Part shown: one piece after another, positions 54,088-64,000 of the stretch
How positions within the stretch are numbered: the first letter of the stretch is position 1
Layout: every line of letters starts with the position of its first letter
NCBI GenBank assembly: GCA_965212125.1
Contig: OZ243045.1
Span: 992,001 to 1,056,000 of the forward strand
DNA length: 64,000 nucleotides
Origin: CAYRJD01 sp965212125
GTDB taxonomy: Bacteria; Actinomycetota; Acidimicrobiia; Acidimicrobiales; Poriferisodalaceae
Direction: 5' to 3'
The notes under the pieces: model-generated
Told to the model about the DNA's origin: nothing
What the model saw: the letters and a program-made list of their open reading frames with translations, nothing else
Database searches by the model: none
Made by a program: the position numbers and the translations under genes

Positions 54088-55125
54088 CTAAACCGTCCAG
54101 GTGCCGCGCGAGCGCAGCAGGGCTGCAACATCGGCCGGACCTTGCTTCTCGTGCGCTAACGCAAGCTGCCGGGTTACCGACTCGGAATACTCCGGCCGCT
54201 CAATCGCCCTGAACACGCCAATCGGCGTCGGCTCAAACGGCCCCCGCGCCAAGCGGCCAAGCATGAACGCAGTGGATGGATCGGCGCGGGTTTCGTCATG
54301 CGTCAGCAACGCCTCTTCGCCCACGTCCGCCACATTCACAACCCGGGCATGTCCGTCCACCGCCACCACACCGAACTCGTTGTCGGCGCCGAAGCGCACC
54401 GGCTCGCCGTGCTGTAGCTCTATCAACTTGTCGTCGCGGTTCTGCTTTTTGGTGATGCCTTCCCAAGCCCCGTCGTTGAACACGTTGCAGTTTTGAAGCA
54501 CCTCTACGAAGGCCGCGCCCTTGTGCGCGTGCGCCCGCCGAAACGATTCCATCATGTGGTTGCGATCCAAGTCGTGGGTGCGCGCCACAAACGAAGCCTC
54601 AGCGCCGATCGCTACCGACAAGGCGTTGAACGGGTGGTCCAGCGAGCCCATCGGCGAACTCTTGGTGACCTTGCCGACCTCGCTGGTGGGCGAAAACTGC
54701 CCCTTGGTCAGCCCGTAAATCATGTTGTTGAAAAGCAGGATCTTTATGTTCACGTTGCGGCGCAGCGCGTGAATGAGGTGGTTGCCGCCGATCGACAGCA
54801 TGTCGCCGTCGCCGCCGATCACCCAAATGTCTAGGTCGGGGCGCGCCAGGGCTAGCCCGGTGGCTATGGCGGGCGCTCGGCCGTGAATGCCGTGGACGCC
54901 GTAGGTGTTCATGTAGTAGGGGAAGCGAGCGGCGCAGCCGATGCCTGAGATGAACACGGTGCTAGCCGGGTCGACATCAAGCTGCGGCATGAGCTGGCGC
55001 ATGGCAGTGAGGATTCCGTAATCGCCGCAGCCGGGGCACCAGCGCACTTCTTGGTCGCTGGCCCAATCGGCGGGAGTGGTAACTCCGCCCTGCGCGGGGG
55101 TTGCTTGTTCGGTGGTGTCGGTCAC
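54088..55125 (-). CDS. korB: 2-oxoacid:ferredoxin oxidoreductase beta subunit (KorB)
   Basis: ThDP-binding subunit of 2-oxoglutarate:ferredoxin oxidoreductase, 345 residues. VRWCPGCGDYGILTAMRQL carries the first cluster cysteines; IGCAARFPYYMNTYGVHGIH, then the ThDP motif GGDGDMLSIGGNHLIHALRR and NNMIYGLTKGQFSPTS, are characteristic. FVEVLQNCNVFNDGAW supplies the last cluster cysteine. It lies 72 bp after korA, in a gap containing GGTTGGTTCG-type repeats. In aerobic mycobacteria the same pair supplies succinyl-CoA and reduced ferredoxin. Confidence 0.95.
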   Translation of the reverse strand: MTDTTEQATPAQGGVTTPADWASDQEVRWCPGCGDYGILTAMRQLMPQLDVDPASTVFISGIGCAARFPYYMNTYGVHGIHGRAPAIATGLALARPDLDIWVIGGDGDMLSIGGNHLIHALRRNVNIKILLFNNMIYGLTKGQFSPTSEVGKVTKSSPMGSLDHPFNALSVAIGAEASFVARTHDLDRNHMMESFRRAHAHKGAAFVEVLQNCNVFNDGAWEGITKKQNRDDKLIELQHGEPVRFGADNEFGVVAVDGHARVVNVADVGEEALLTHDETRADPSTAFMLGRLARGPFEPTPIGVFRAIERPEYSESVTRQLALAHEKQGPADVAALLRSRGTWTV

Positions 55126-55197
55126 GTTGGTCGGTGTCTCCTGGGTTGGTTCGCTGGGTTGGTTCGTGGCGCTGGTTAGTCGTGCTGATTCGCCGGG

Positions 55198-57087
55198 CTA
55201 GCTAGCCGACGCTTTGATGGTTTCGATGGCGTCGATGGCGGCGTCGGTTATCTCACCGGTGGTAAACGGCACGCCGTCAATCTTGCCAACGTGCTTGATG
55301 TCAAGCAAGTATTTGGAGCGCACAAGTTCGCTTAGCTGACCCTTGTTCATCTCCGGGCAGATAACCATCTTGTACTTCGCCAGAGCCTCCCCCAGATTTG
55401 GCGGCAGCGGCATCAGGTGGCGCAGGTGAATGTGGGCGACCTTGTGGCCGGCTTCGTGCACTCGGCCGCAGGCGGCGTCAATCGCGCCCCAGGTAGAACC
55501 CCAACCCAAAATGCACAGGTCGGCGTCAACGTCGCCGTCTATTTGTGCGTCTGGCACGTCAACCCCATCCACCTTGGCCTGGCGCAGGTCAACCATTTTT
55601 TGGTGGTTTTCAGGGTCGTAGGAAATGTTGCCAGTGCCGTCTTCTTTTTCAATGCCGCCGATGCGGTGCATCAAATCGGGCGTGCCGGGGATGGCCCACG
55701 GGCGGGCCAGCGTCTCCGGGTCGCGCAGGTATGGCAGGAAGATTCCCTCGCCGTCTTCGTTGGTGCCGTTGAAGCCGGTGTGAAACTCAACGCCGATATC
55801 GGGGAACGTTGAATCATCGGGCAACAACCACGGCTCTGAACTGTTAGCCAGAAAAGCGTCGCTCAGCAAGATGACCGGCGTGCGGTATTTGAGGGCGATG
55901 CGGACGGCTTCGATAGCGGTGGCAAAACAATCCGCCGGGCTGCGGGGCGCCACGATGGGCAGCGGCGATTCGGAGTGGCGGCCAAACATCGCCATCATCA
56001 GGTCGGCCTGTTCGGGCTTGGTTGGCAGGCCAGTTGAGGGGCCGCCGCGCTGAATGTCCAGCACCACTAGCGGCAGCTCCAGGCTGACCGCCAGCCCGAT
56101 GGTTTCACCCTTGAGCGCTAAGCCCGGCCCTGAGGTAGAGGTAAACGCAAGCGCTCCGCCGAACGCCGCCCCGACCGCGGAGGCCGACGCCGCGATTTCG
56201 TCTTCGGCTTGGAAGGTGCGCACGCCGAAGTTCTTTTTGGTGGACATTTCGTGCAGCAGATCCGACGCCGGCGTTATCGGGTATGAGCCCAGAAATATCG
56301 GCAGGCGTGCCAGGTGCCCCGCCACGATGCAGCCCCACGCCAACGCCGTGTTGCCGTTGACGTTGGTGTATTCGCCGGGCGGCAACGGCGCGGGCTTTAT
56401 CTCATAGTGCGCCTCAAATACCTCGGCCGTTTCGCCAAAGTTGTAGCCAGCGGTGAAGGCGGTGGTGTTGGCGGCGATGACCTGATCACGGCCGGCGAAC
56501 TTCGTCTTGATGAACTCCAGGGTCGGTTCCGTCGGGCGGGTGTACATCCAGGTAATCAGCCCCAGCGCAAAGAAGTTTTTGGACCGCTCGGCGTCACGTG
56601 GTTTCACGCCGTGCTCGGCCACCGCATCGCGGGTCAGCTGAGTCATCGGCACCTCATAGACGCGGTAGTCCGTCAGCGAGTCGTCCTCTAGCGGGTTGGC
56701 GGTGTAGCCCGCTTTTTCCAGGTTTCTTTCGGTGAAGGCGTCGGTGTTTAGTAGCAGCGCTCCGCCCTGACGAAGGTTGTGAAGCTGCGCCTTGAGCGCG
56801 GCCGGATTCATCGCCACCAGCATCGTTGGGGAGTCGCCGGGCGTGGTGATTACGAAGTCGGAGATGCGCACCTGGAAGGCCGAAACGCCGGCCAGGGTGC
56901 CCTGCGGCGCACGAATCTCAGCCGGGAAATCCGGCAGGGTTGCCAGGTCGTTGCCCAGCGATGCGGAGATGCTGGTGAACTGATCGCCGGTTAGCTGCAT
57001 GCCGTCGCCGGAGTCGCCTGCGAAGCGGATGATTACTTCGTCTATTTCTTGTAGCGGCAACTCGCGTGGAACTGCTGTGTCTGTCAC
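55198..57087 (-). CDS. korA: 2-oxoacid:ferredoxin oxidoreductase alpha subunit (KorA, gamma-alpha fusion)
   Basis: A 629-residue fused gamma-alpha subunit. The gamma part begins VIIRFAGDSGDGMQLTGDQF and includes FPAEIRAPQGTLAGVSAFQV; the alpha pyrimidine-binding part has GSYPITPASDLLHEMSTKKN, FQAEDEIAASASAVGAAFGG and TSTSGPGLALKGETIGLAVS. The C-terminal domain has LGWGSTWGAIDAA. The start is GTG 57087 with AGGAG 6 nt before it, rather than the upstream in-frame ATG at 57117. With korB it forms a two-gene operon. Confidence 0.95.
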   Translation of the reverse strand: MTDTAVPRELPLQEIDEVIIRFAGDSGDGMQLTGDQFTSISASLGNDLATLPDFPAEIRAPQGTLAGVSAFQVRISDFVITTPGDSPTMLVAMNPAALKAQLHNLRQGGALLLNTDAFTERNLEKAGYTANPLEDDSLTDYRVYEVPMTQLTRDAVAEHGVKPRDAERSKNFFALGLITWMYTRPTEPTLEFIKTKFAGRDQVIAANTTAFTAGYNFGETAEVFEAHYEIKPAPLPPGEYTNVNGNTALAWGCIVAGHLARLPIFLGSYPITPASDLLHEMSTKKNFGVRTFQAEDEIAASASAVGAAFGGALAFTSTSGPGLALKGETIGLAVSLELPLVVLDIQRGGPSTGLPTKPEQADLMMAMFGRHSESPLPIVAPRSPADCFATAIEAVRIALKYRTPVILLSDAFLANSSEPWLLPDDSTFPDIGVEFHTGFNGTNEDGEGIFLPYLRDPETLARPWAIPGTPDLMHRIGGIEKEDGTGNISYDPENHQKMVDLRQAKVDGVDVPDAQIDGDVDADLCILGWGSTWGAIDAACGRVHEAGHKVAHIHLRHLMPLPPNLGEALAKYKMVICPEMNKGQLSELVRSKYLLDIKHVGKIDGVPFTTGEITDAAIDAIETIKASAS

Positions 57088-57099
57088 TTCTCTCCTGGG

Positions 57100-57133
57100 G
57101 ATTGGTTTGGGGGGCAAGATTGGTTTGGGGGGC
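57100..57133. repeat. 16-bp direct repeat before korA
   Basis: Two identical 16-bp G/T-rich copies (57100-57115 and 57118-57133) in the fbaB-korA gap; on the minus strand they lie 13-46 bp upstream of the korA start codon. Confidence 0.75.
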
Positions 57134-57155
57134 TGGCTGGTTGGGGGCGGCAGGC

Positions 57156-58250
<1,095 letters not shown>

Positions 58251-58257
58251 AGGGTCA

Positions 58258-58263
58258 AGTCTA
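58258..58263 (-). promoter_or_regulatory. Candidate -10 box TAGACT for fbaB
   Basis: On the minus strand TAGACT is followed by 7 nt and GTG 58250. Confidence 0.5.
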
Positions 58264-58284
58264 GTCAGTCGCGGTCAGGCCTAG

Positions 58285-59211
58285 TCAGTTGCGTTCCTCT
58301 AGCTGAGAAGGCCACGATTCCAGATCGTCTGCTGCGCACTTGCCTTGCTGGCGCGCCAAAAACGCATGCTCTTCGCTGTCGACAGACAGATCCCAGATGT
58401 TCTTTACTTCCATCCAATAGACCAGATACCAGCACGCATACGGCTCATTTTTTGGCATCCAGTTTTGCGGGTCGCGGGCTCCCTTGCTGCGATTTGATGA
58501 AGCCGACACGGCCAGCAACCCCGGCGGGTCATTCGCAAATTCTTTGCGGCGGTCGTTGTCCCAGGTGCAGCCACCACTGTCGTGAGCTTCCGCCAGCGGC
58601 ACGACGTGGTCTACGTCAAAGCTGCGCGGGACGGTTGTGCGCACCTGGTCGTAGACCGAAAACCATTCACCGGTCAGCACCCTGCCGGACTTGGATAGCT
58701 CTACGGGGATGAGCGACTGTTGCGACAGGATTGCTTGGCGCACGTCGCTGGCTGCTCCCGGCCATGAAATCCAGTGCCGCCAGTGCTTGCGTTCATAGGT
58801 GGAGCGGTCGCACTCCGGTTCCACTGTCAGCGCGGCAAGTAGCCCGGCATAGCGGTCGCCGCGGGTTGGGGTGTTTGACGACTCATCGTCGGACGGGGCA
58901 ACTGTGGTGGTTGTGCTCTCCGGGACGGTGGTCGTGGTGGTTGTTGTAGTTGTCGTTGTGGTGGACGTGGTCGTAGTTGACGTGGTTGTAGTTGACGTGG
59001 TTGTCGTGGATGCAGCGGTGTCTTCGCTTGTGTCGTCTGAGCTTCCGGCAAGCGCTATCCGCGGCTCTAGCTCTGTTATCAAGGTGATCGGGTCGCAGGC
59101 GGCTGCCAGCAATGCCAGCGTCAGAGCAAACGCCCAGAATCGCAATGGCCGTCGCCGGGATTTCTCCGGGCATGGACGTAGTTGCGATTGGCCGTCGGCG
59201 GAAGTGAACAT
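58285..59211 (-). CDS. Predicted lipoprotein with HNH (DUF1524/GmrSD-C-like) nuclease domain
   Basis: A 308-residue exported protein. A signal peptide with a hydrophobic core (FWAFALTLALLAAAC) ends in a lipobox cysteine, so the protein is likely anchored outside the cytoplasmic membrane. A long Thr-rich linker (about residues 65-105) follows, then an HNH domain: FDVDHVVPLAEAHDSG with Asp-His, ANDPPGLLAVSASSNRSKGA with Asn, and RDPQNWMP. Six cysteines in the outer part could form disulfides. Relatives are secreted nucleases; a nutritional or defensive role is a guess. It is followed by fbaB after 34 bp. Confidence 0.82.
   Translation of the reverse strand: MFTSADGQSQLRPCPEKSRRRPLRFWAFALTLALLAAACDPITLITELEPRIALAGSSDDTSEDTAASTTTTSTTTTSTTTTSTTTTTTTTTTTTVPESTTTTVAPSDDESSNTPTRGDRYAGLLAALTVEPECDRSTYERKHWRHWISWPGAASDVRQAILSQQSLIPVELSKSGRVLTGEWFSVYDQVRTTVPRSFDVDHVVPLAEAHDSGGCTWDNDRRKEFANDPPGLLAVSASSNRSKGARDPQNWMPKNEPYACWYLVYWMEVKNIWDLSVDSEEHAFLARQQGKCAADDLESWPSQLEERN
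58905..59010. repeat. Low-complexity repeat coding for a Thr-rich linker
   Basis: Repeats of a GTTGTAGTTGACGTG-type 15-bp unit and shorter GTTGT runs encode Thr-Thr-Thr-Thr-Ser repeats of the lipoprotein linker. Coding repeat, not a CRISPR array. Confidence 0.85.
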
Positions 59212-59406
59212 GGGGCTTAATGCAACCTATTAGCCGCACAGCCCGCTGAGATGAATCAAGGCGTCGTTGCGGCAGTAGCAGAGGGGTCAGTCATGGCATC
59301 TATGTCAGTCGCCTCCTCGGAATCCGGGCCGTTCTGGGCCCACTTGCGTCTGGCTTGCCAGTGACGCGGGCAGCCGCTGAAGTCAATCGCCGTGGAATAC
59401 GAATAG

Positions 59407-59545
59407 CTAGTAGGCGCTTGCGGTGATGTCATCGGCGTCAAAGTAGCCCGCGTTCACTTCTATGTAGCTACTACGCGACTGAAGCCCACCGGTGACGAAC
59501 GCTGGTTTTCGCCGGCCTGGTCACATAGGCCGGCATTCACTCACT
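59407..59545 (-). pseudogene. Frameshifted fragment of the TPR-gene 3' end
   Basis: The minus strand encodes Asp-Gln-Ala-Gly-Glu-x-Gln-Arg, then Gly-Phe-Ser-Arg-Val-Val, then after an 8-bp insertion and a shift of frame Glu-Val-Asn-Ala-Gly-Tyr-Phe-Asp-Ala. The intact TPR gene has the same peptides at 60920-61009 (DQAGETQRARRGFSRIVEVD and then ADYFDAA). The DNA match runs at least over 59434-59534. It is therefore a decayed partial copy. The remaining bases between the lipoprotein gene and the Fic gene (59212-59646) hold no gene that can be supported. Confidence 0.75.
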
Positions 59546-59624
59546 TCTTGCCAACCACTCGGATTGACAGTCACTCGGACAATGAATATGACATCAGATA
59601 GGACAAAGCAGCAGTCGGTAAGAA

Positions 59625-59630
59625 TAAAAT
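59625..59630 (+). promoter_or_regulatory. Candidate -10 box TAAAAT for the Fic gene
   Basis: TAAAAT lies 16 nt before the ATG; GGACAA 18 bp upstream of it could act as a -35. Unlike most genes here, the transcript would have a short leader with an AAGGA ribosome site (59641-59645). Confidence 0.45.
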
Positions 59631-59646
59631 CCTGTAGGGTAAGGAT

Positions 59647-60828
59647 ATGAGAGCTTATAAAGAATCCCACCCATGGATCACTTTTGATGCAAATGATGTC
59701 CTAAAGCTGCGCCCGAAGACATGGATGCTTTTGGGCGCATTGGAAGCGACCTGTGAAGCCCTTGCTAGCACGTTGCTGGAACCCGAAGTCGCTAAACAGA
59801 TGTACGAGGTTGCACTCACCACGGGAGCCCAGGCGACGACCGCCATTGAAGGCAACACCCTCACGCAAGAAGAGGTTGCCAAAATTCATAGCGGCGAATA
59901 TGAAGCACCACCGTCAAGGGAATATCAAGAGCGTGAAGTGCTGAACGTTCTTGAAGCGCTTGACGAGATTGAGATTTACGAGCGGAACAAAAACCAAAAG
60001 TTTGAGCCGATCACGGCCAAACTAATCTGCGACTACAACCGCAAGGTGCTGACTGGAACCGAGCACGACAGCAAAGCCACACCCGGTGAAGTCAGGAGCT
60101 ACAGCGTCGGCGTAGGCAACACCTACCGAGGAGCGCCGCCTGAGGATTGCGCATACCTCCTCGAGCGCCTGGCGGAGTGGCTCAACAGCGACGCGTTCGT
60201 TGGCGACAATCCTCATTACAGCTTCGCTCTAGCGGTGATTAAAGCCATCTATGCCCACCTATACATCGCCTGGATACATCCGTTCGGCGATGGCAATGGT
60301 CGCACAGCACGACTGCTGGAGTTCGCTTTGCTAGCGCGATCAGGGAGAATACCCCTCCTGGTCGCACATCAACTTTCCAACCACTACAACCTCACTCGCG
60401 ATCGCTACTACCGAGAGCTTGCAAAGGCAAGCGCCACAAAATCAACTAATGACTTTATTGCCTACGCTGTGGAAGGCTTCGTTGACAGGATGCGTGAGCA
60501 AGCAAAGTCTGTGCGTGAGCGACAGCACCGTGTCGCGTGGATCAACTACGTGCATGAGACGATGGACCAGTTCCCCAGAACCCCAGCGAGAAATCGCCAA
60601 AGAGACTTAGTGCTAGCGATGTCTTCCTACGAGTCTGTGTCTCGATCGGACATTAGCCTGCTAACGCCTGAGTTGGCCGTTATGTACGCCCAAACAAGTG
60701 GCCGAGCACTCAGCCGCGACCTCAACCGCCTCGTTGAGATTGGATTAGTTGAGAAAGACGGACAACTCTGGAAGGCAACTGCCGAAAAAGTAATGCGAGC
60801 GTTTATACCTCCAACAGCGGATCTCTAG
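59647..60828 (+). CDS. Fic-domain protein (probable AMP-transferase, class II self-inhibited)
   Basis: A 393-residue Fic enzyme; members transfer AMP, or sometimes other groups, to protein hydroxyls. The active-site loop HPFGDGNGRTAR starts at His211. An inhibitory helix motif TTAIEGN (Glu68) lies in the N-terminal part, as in class II Fic proteins that switch themselves off and need no separate antitoxin. An N-terminal Fic_N-like region covers residues 1-100, and the C-terminus (ARNRQRDLVLAMSSYE onwards) looks like a winged helix. Codon use is more A/T-rich than its neighbours. It lies between two related copies of TPR-gene sequence, which suggests that it was inserted. Confidence 0.93.
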   Translation: MRAYKESHPWITFDANDVLKLRPKTWMLLGALEATCEALASTLLEPEVAKQMYEVALTTGAQATTAIEGNTLTQEEVAKIHSGEYEAPPSREYQEREVLNVLEALDEIEIYERNKNQKFEPITAKLICDYNRKVLTGTEHDSKATPGEVRSYSVGVGNTYRGAPPEDCAYLLERLAEWLNSDAFVGDNPHYSFALAVIKAIYAHLYIAWIHPFGDGNGRTARLLEFALLARSGRIPLLVAHQLSNHYNLTRDRYYRELAKASATKSTNDFIAYAVEGFVDRMREQAKSVRERQHRVAWINYVHETMDQFPRTPARNRQRDLVLAMSSYESVSRSDISLLTPELAVMYAQTSGRALSRDLNRLVEIGLVEKDGQLWKATAEKVMRAFIPPTADL

Positions 60829-60883
60829 CAGACGCTTCCGCGGTGGCTGCGATAGCCCGCTATCACTGTGGGGTGGGGCGGCT

Positions 60884-61612
60884 TTAGTCCGCTTCGCTGA
60901 GTGCTTTGAGTCGTTGCGCGGCGTCAAAGTAATCCGCGTCCACTTCCACTATGCGGCTGAAGCCTCGGCGGGCACGTTGGGTTTCGCCGGCTTGGTCGTA
61001 GAGGTCGGCCAAGGCGTACCAGATCCGTAGATGGCGATCTCGCACAATGGACGCTTTAACCGGACCTCGCTCTAACAGGCGGATAGCGGCAGCCAGGTCG
61101 CCCGCGTCTGCTAGCGCTCCCGCCATGACGATGCGACCTTCGGTCATGGCATCTGCATCGGACGAAGCCGCACGCAGCTGCTCCCACAGGGATCGCACTT
61201 GATCAGTGTCGCCGAGCGCTCGGTAGCAGTCGGCCATGATTGGTAAGAGCGAGGAGTTCGACAGGGCGGACGCAGAGCTAACGCCGGTTTTGGCACCGCC
61301 ACCGGCTAGCTCAAGCAGGGCCTCCAACGCTCCAACGGCTTTTTCCCAATGGCCCAGCCGGTATTGCGTCAAACCGAACAACTCCAGCAACTCTGGCTCT
61401 TTCGGGTAGCTGCGCATCAGGTTGGACAAAGACTTGTCGGCGTCGCCGAAGCGGCCCGCCTGGAAATCTTTGGACGCATTGCGCAGGCGCAGGGCTACAC
61501 GATCTCGCTGCCCGGGCGGAACGGTTTGCAGAGCGATGCCGACGGCAGGCTTGGGGCTGTTTGCCTTGAGCTTGTTCGCGCCTGGTTTGCGGTTTGCTTT
61601 AGTGGCGCTCAC
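60884..61612 (-). CDS. Tetratricopeptide-repeat protein
   Basis: A 242-residue helical-repeat protein without catalytic motifs. Several TPR-like helix pairs can be seen: AGRFGDADKSLSNLMRSYPK, then ELLELFGLTQYRLGHWEKAV, LLPIMADCYRALGDTDQVRS and WYALADLYDQAGETQRARRG. The first 25 residues are basic. No signal peptide is seen, so it is cytosolic and probably a binding scaffold. It starts at GTG 61612. A broken copy of its 3' end lies on the other side of the Fic gene. Confidence 0.82.
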   Translation of the reverse strand: MSATKANRKPGANKLKANSPKPAVGIALQTVPPGQRDRVALRLRNASKDFQAGRFGDADKSLSNLMRSYPKEPELLELFGLTQYRLGHWEKAVGALEALLELAGGGAKTGVSSASALSNSSLLPIMADCYRALGDTDQVRSLWEQLRAASSDADAMTEGRIVMAGALADAGDLAAAIRLLERGPVKASIVRDRHLRIWYALADLYDQAGETQRARRGFSRIVEVDADYFDAAQRLKALSEAD

Positions 61613-61618
61613 ATTCGC

Positions 61619-61624
61619 AGGCTA
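61619..61624 (-). promoter_or_regulatory. Candidate -10 box TAGCCT for the TPR gene
   Basis: On the minus strand TAGCCT is followed by 6 nt and GTG 61612. It lies 56 bp past the rrn terminator. Confidence 0.45.
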
Positions 61625-61679
61625 AGGCGGCGCGGCGGTTCACAGCTGTGCGCTGACAATTTATACCCGGACGCGAAAC

Positions 61680-61724
61680 GGCCCCTGGCGGCGCTACCCA
61701 TTTTGGTAGCTCTCGCCAAGGGCC
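61680..61724 (-). terminator. Terminator hairpin of the rRNA operon
   Basis: On the minus strand an 11-bp outer stem (GGCCCTTGGCG with CGCCAGGGGCC, one G-T pair) encloses an inner stem GCTACC/GGTAGC with an AAAAT loop. It begins 16 bp after the 5S gene. Only a short T-run follows (GTTTCG), so it may act as a terminator or as a processing stem. Confidence 0.7.
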
Positions 61725-61739
61725 ATCTCTAATTTAAAT

Positions 61740-61853
<114 letters not shown>

Positions 61854-61962
61854 AGACCTCAAAAATCTCTGTGCCTGCGGAACGCAGACAGCTTGCAGCA
61901 GCAAGCAATGAAAAGTGATGCACGAGCGGTGATTTCTCACCTCAACGAGGCTGAGTACCAAA

Positions 61963-64000
<2,038 letters not shown>

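Noticed and set aside
58905..59010. Possible CRISPR-like or microsatellite array
   Set aside because: The unit is short, has no unique spacers and translates in frame as the Thr-rich stalk of the lipoprotein.
59256..59441. 61-codon minus-strand open frame between the lipoprotein and Fic genes
   Set aside because: No recognisable domain, no start signal, and it runs into the decayed TPR fragment.

Overview
This 64 kb window is a stretch of bacterial chromosome, about 60% G+C by eye. It is densely packed with genes and ends inside an rRNA operon on the minus strand. The organism looks like a member of Actinomycetota, perhaps a deep lineage such as Acidimicrobiia (class is inference). Three things point there. 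The block pgsA-gcvH-garA-ftsR-DUF151-merR (8873-12804) follows the order of the mycobacterial Rv1822/Rv1826-Rv1830 locus. The block tlyA-nadK-recN-pyrG-xerD ... scpA-scpB-rluB ... cmk ... der (33697-54074) follows the order of mycobacterial Rv1694-Rv1713. Many first genes carry a TAnnnT box only 6-7 nt before the start codon, the signature of leaderless transcription. No phage, transposase, integron or CRISPR array was seen.

Layout. 1-8.9 kb: a catabolic and redox region. It holds a histidine phosphatase, cutA, a NicX-like ring-cleaving dioxygenase, an acyl-CoA ligase, a beta-hydroxyacid dehydrogenase, a DUF1330 protein, a crotonase, a DUF385-like protein, a TauD-type dioxygenase, a luciferase-like F420/flavin oxidoreductase and msrB. 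8.9-18 kb: the MerR/DUF151/FtsR/GarA/GcvH/PgsA/HIT group, then a ThDP-dependent enzyme and leuS, all on the minus strand. 18-24 kb: methylmalonyl-CoA mutase (mutA, mutB) and its chaperone GTPase meaB, with a membrane PH-like protein between. 24-28 kb: class I ribonucleotide reductase (nrdA-nrdB). 28-31.8 kb: two ABC ATPase/permease pairs. 31.8-35.3 kb: tRNA-Pro beside proS, a zinc-ribbon protein and der. 35.3-54 kb: ispH, plsC, cmk, aroA, tyrA, a fused indolepyruvate:ferredoxin oxidoreductase, rluB, scpB, scpA, trpS, an HD protein, xerD, pyrG, recN, nadK and tlyA. 54-59 kb: korB/korA, class I aldolase and a lipoprotein nuclease. 59-61.6 kb: a Fic AMP-transferase lying between a broken and an intact copy of a TPR gene tail. 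61.7-64 kb: rrn terminator, 5S rRNA and the 3' two thirds of 23S rRNA.

How the genes fit together. The core is housekeeping: tRNA charging, chromosome segregation, DNA precursors, lipid and aromatic amino acid synthesis. Carbon metabolism is suited to amino acids, propionyl-CoA and 2-oxoacids, through MutAB/MeaB, IorAB-type and KorAB-type ferredoxin oxidoreductases, acyl-CoA ligase and crotonase. The most unusual signals are a perfect 24-bp inverted repeat inside an ABC ATPase gene, a 21-bp element shared by the nrdAB and merR upstream regions, the consistent leaderless start architecture, a GarA homologue with a zinc ribbon in place of the usual phosphorylated tail, and the Fic gene flanked by duplicated TPR-gene sequence. 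Many small in-frame and intergenic tandem duplications recur throughout the window.
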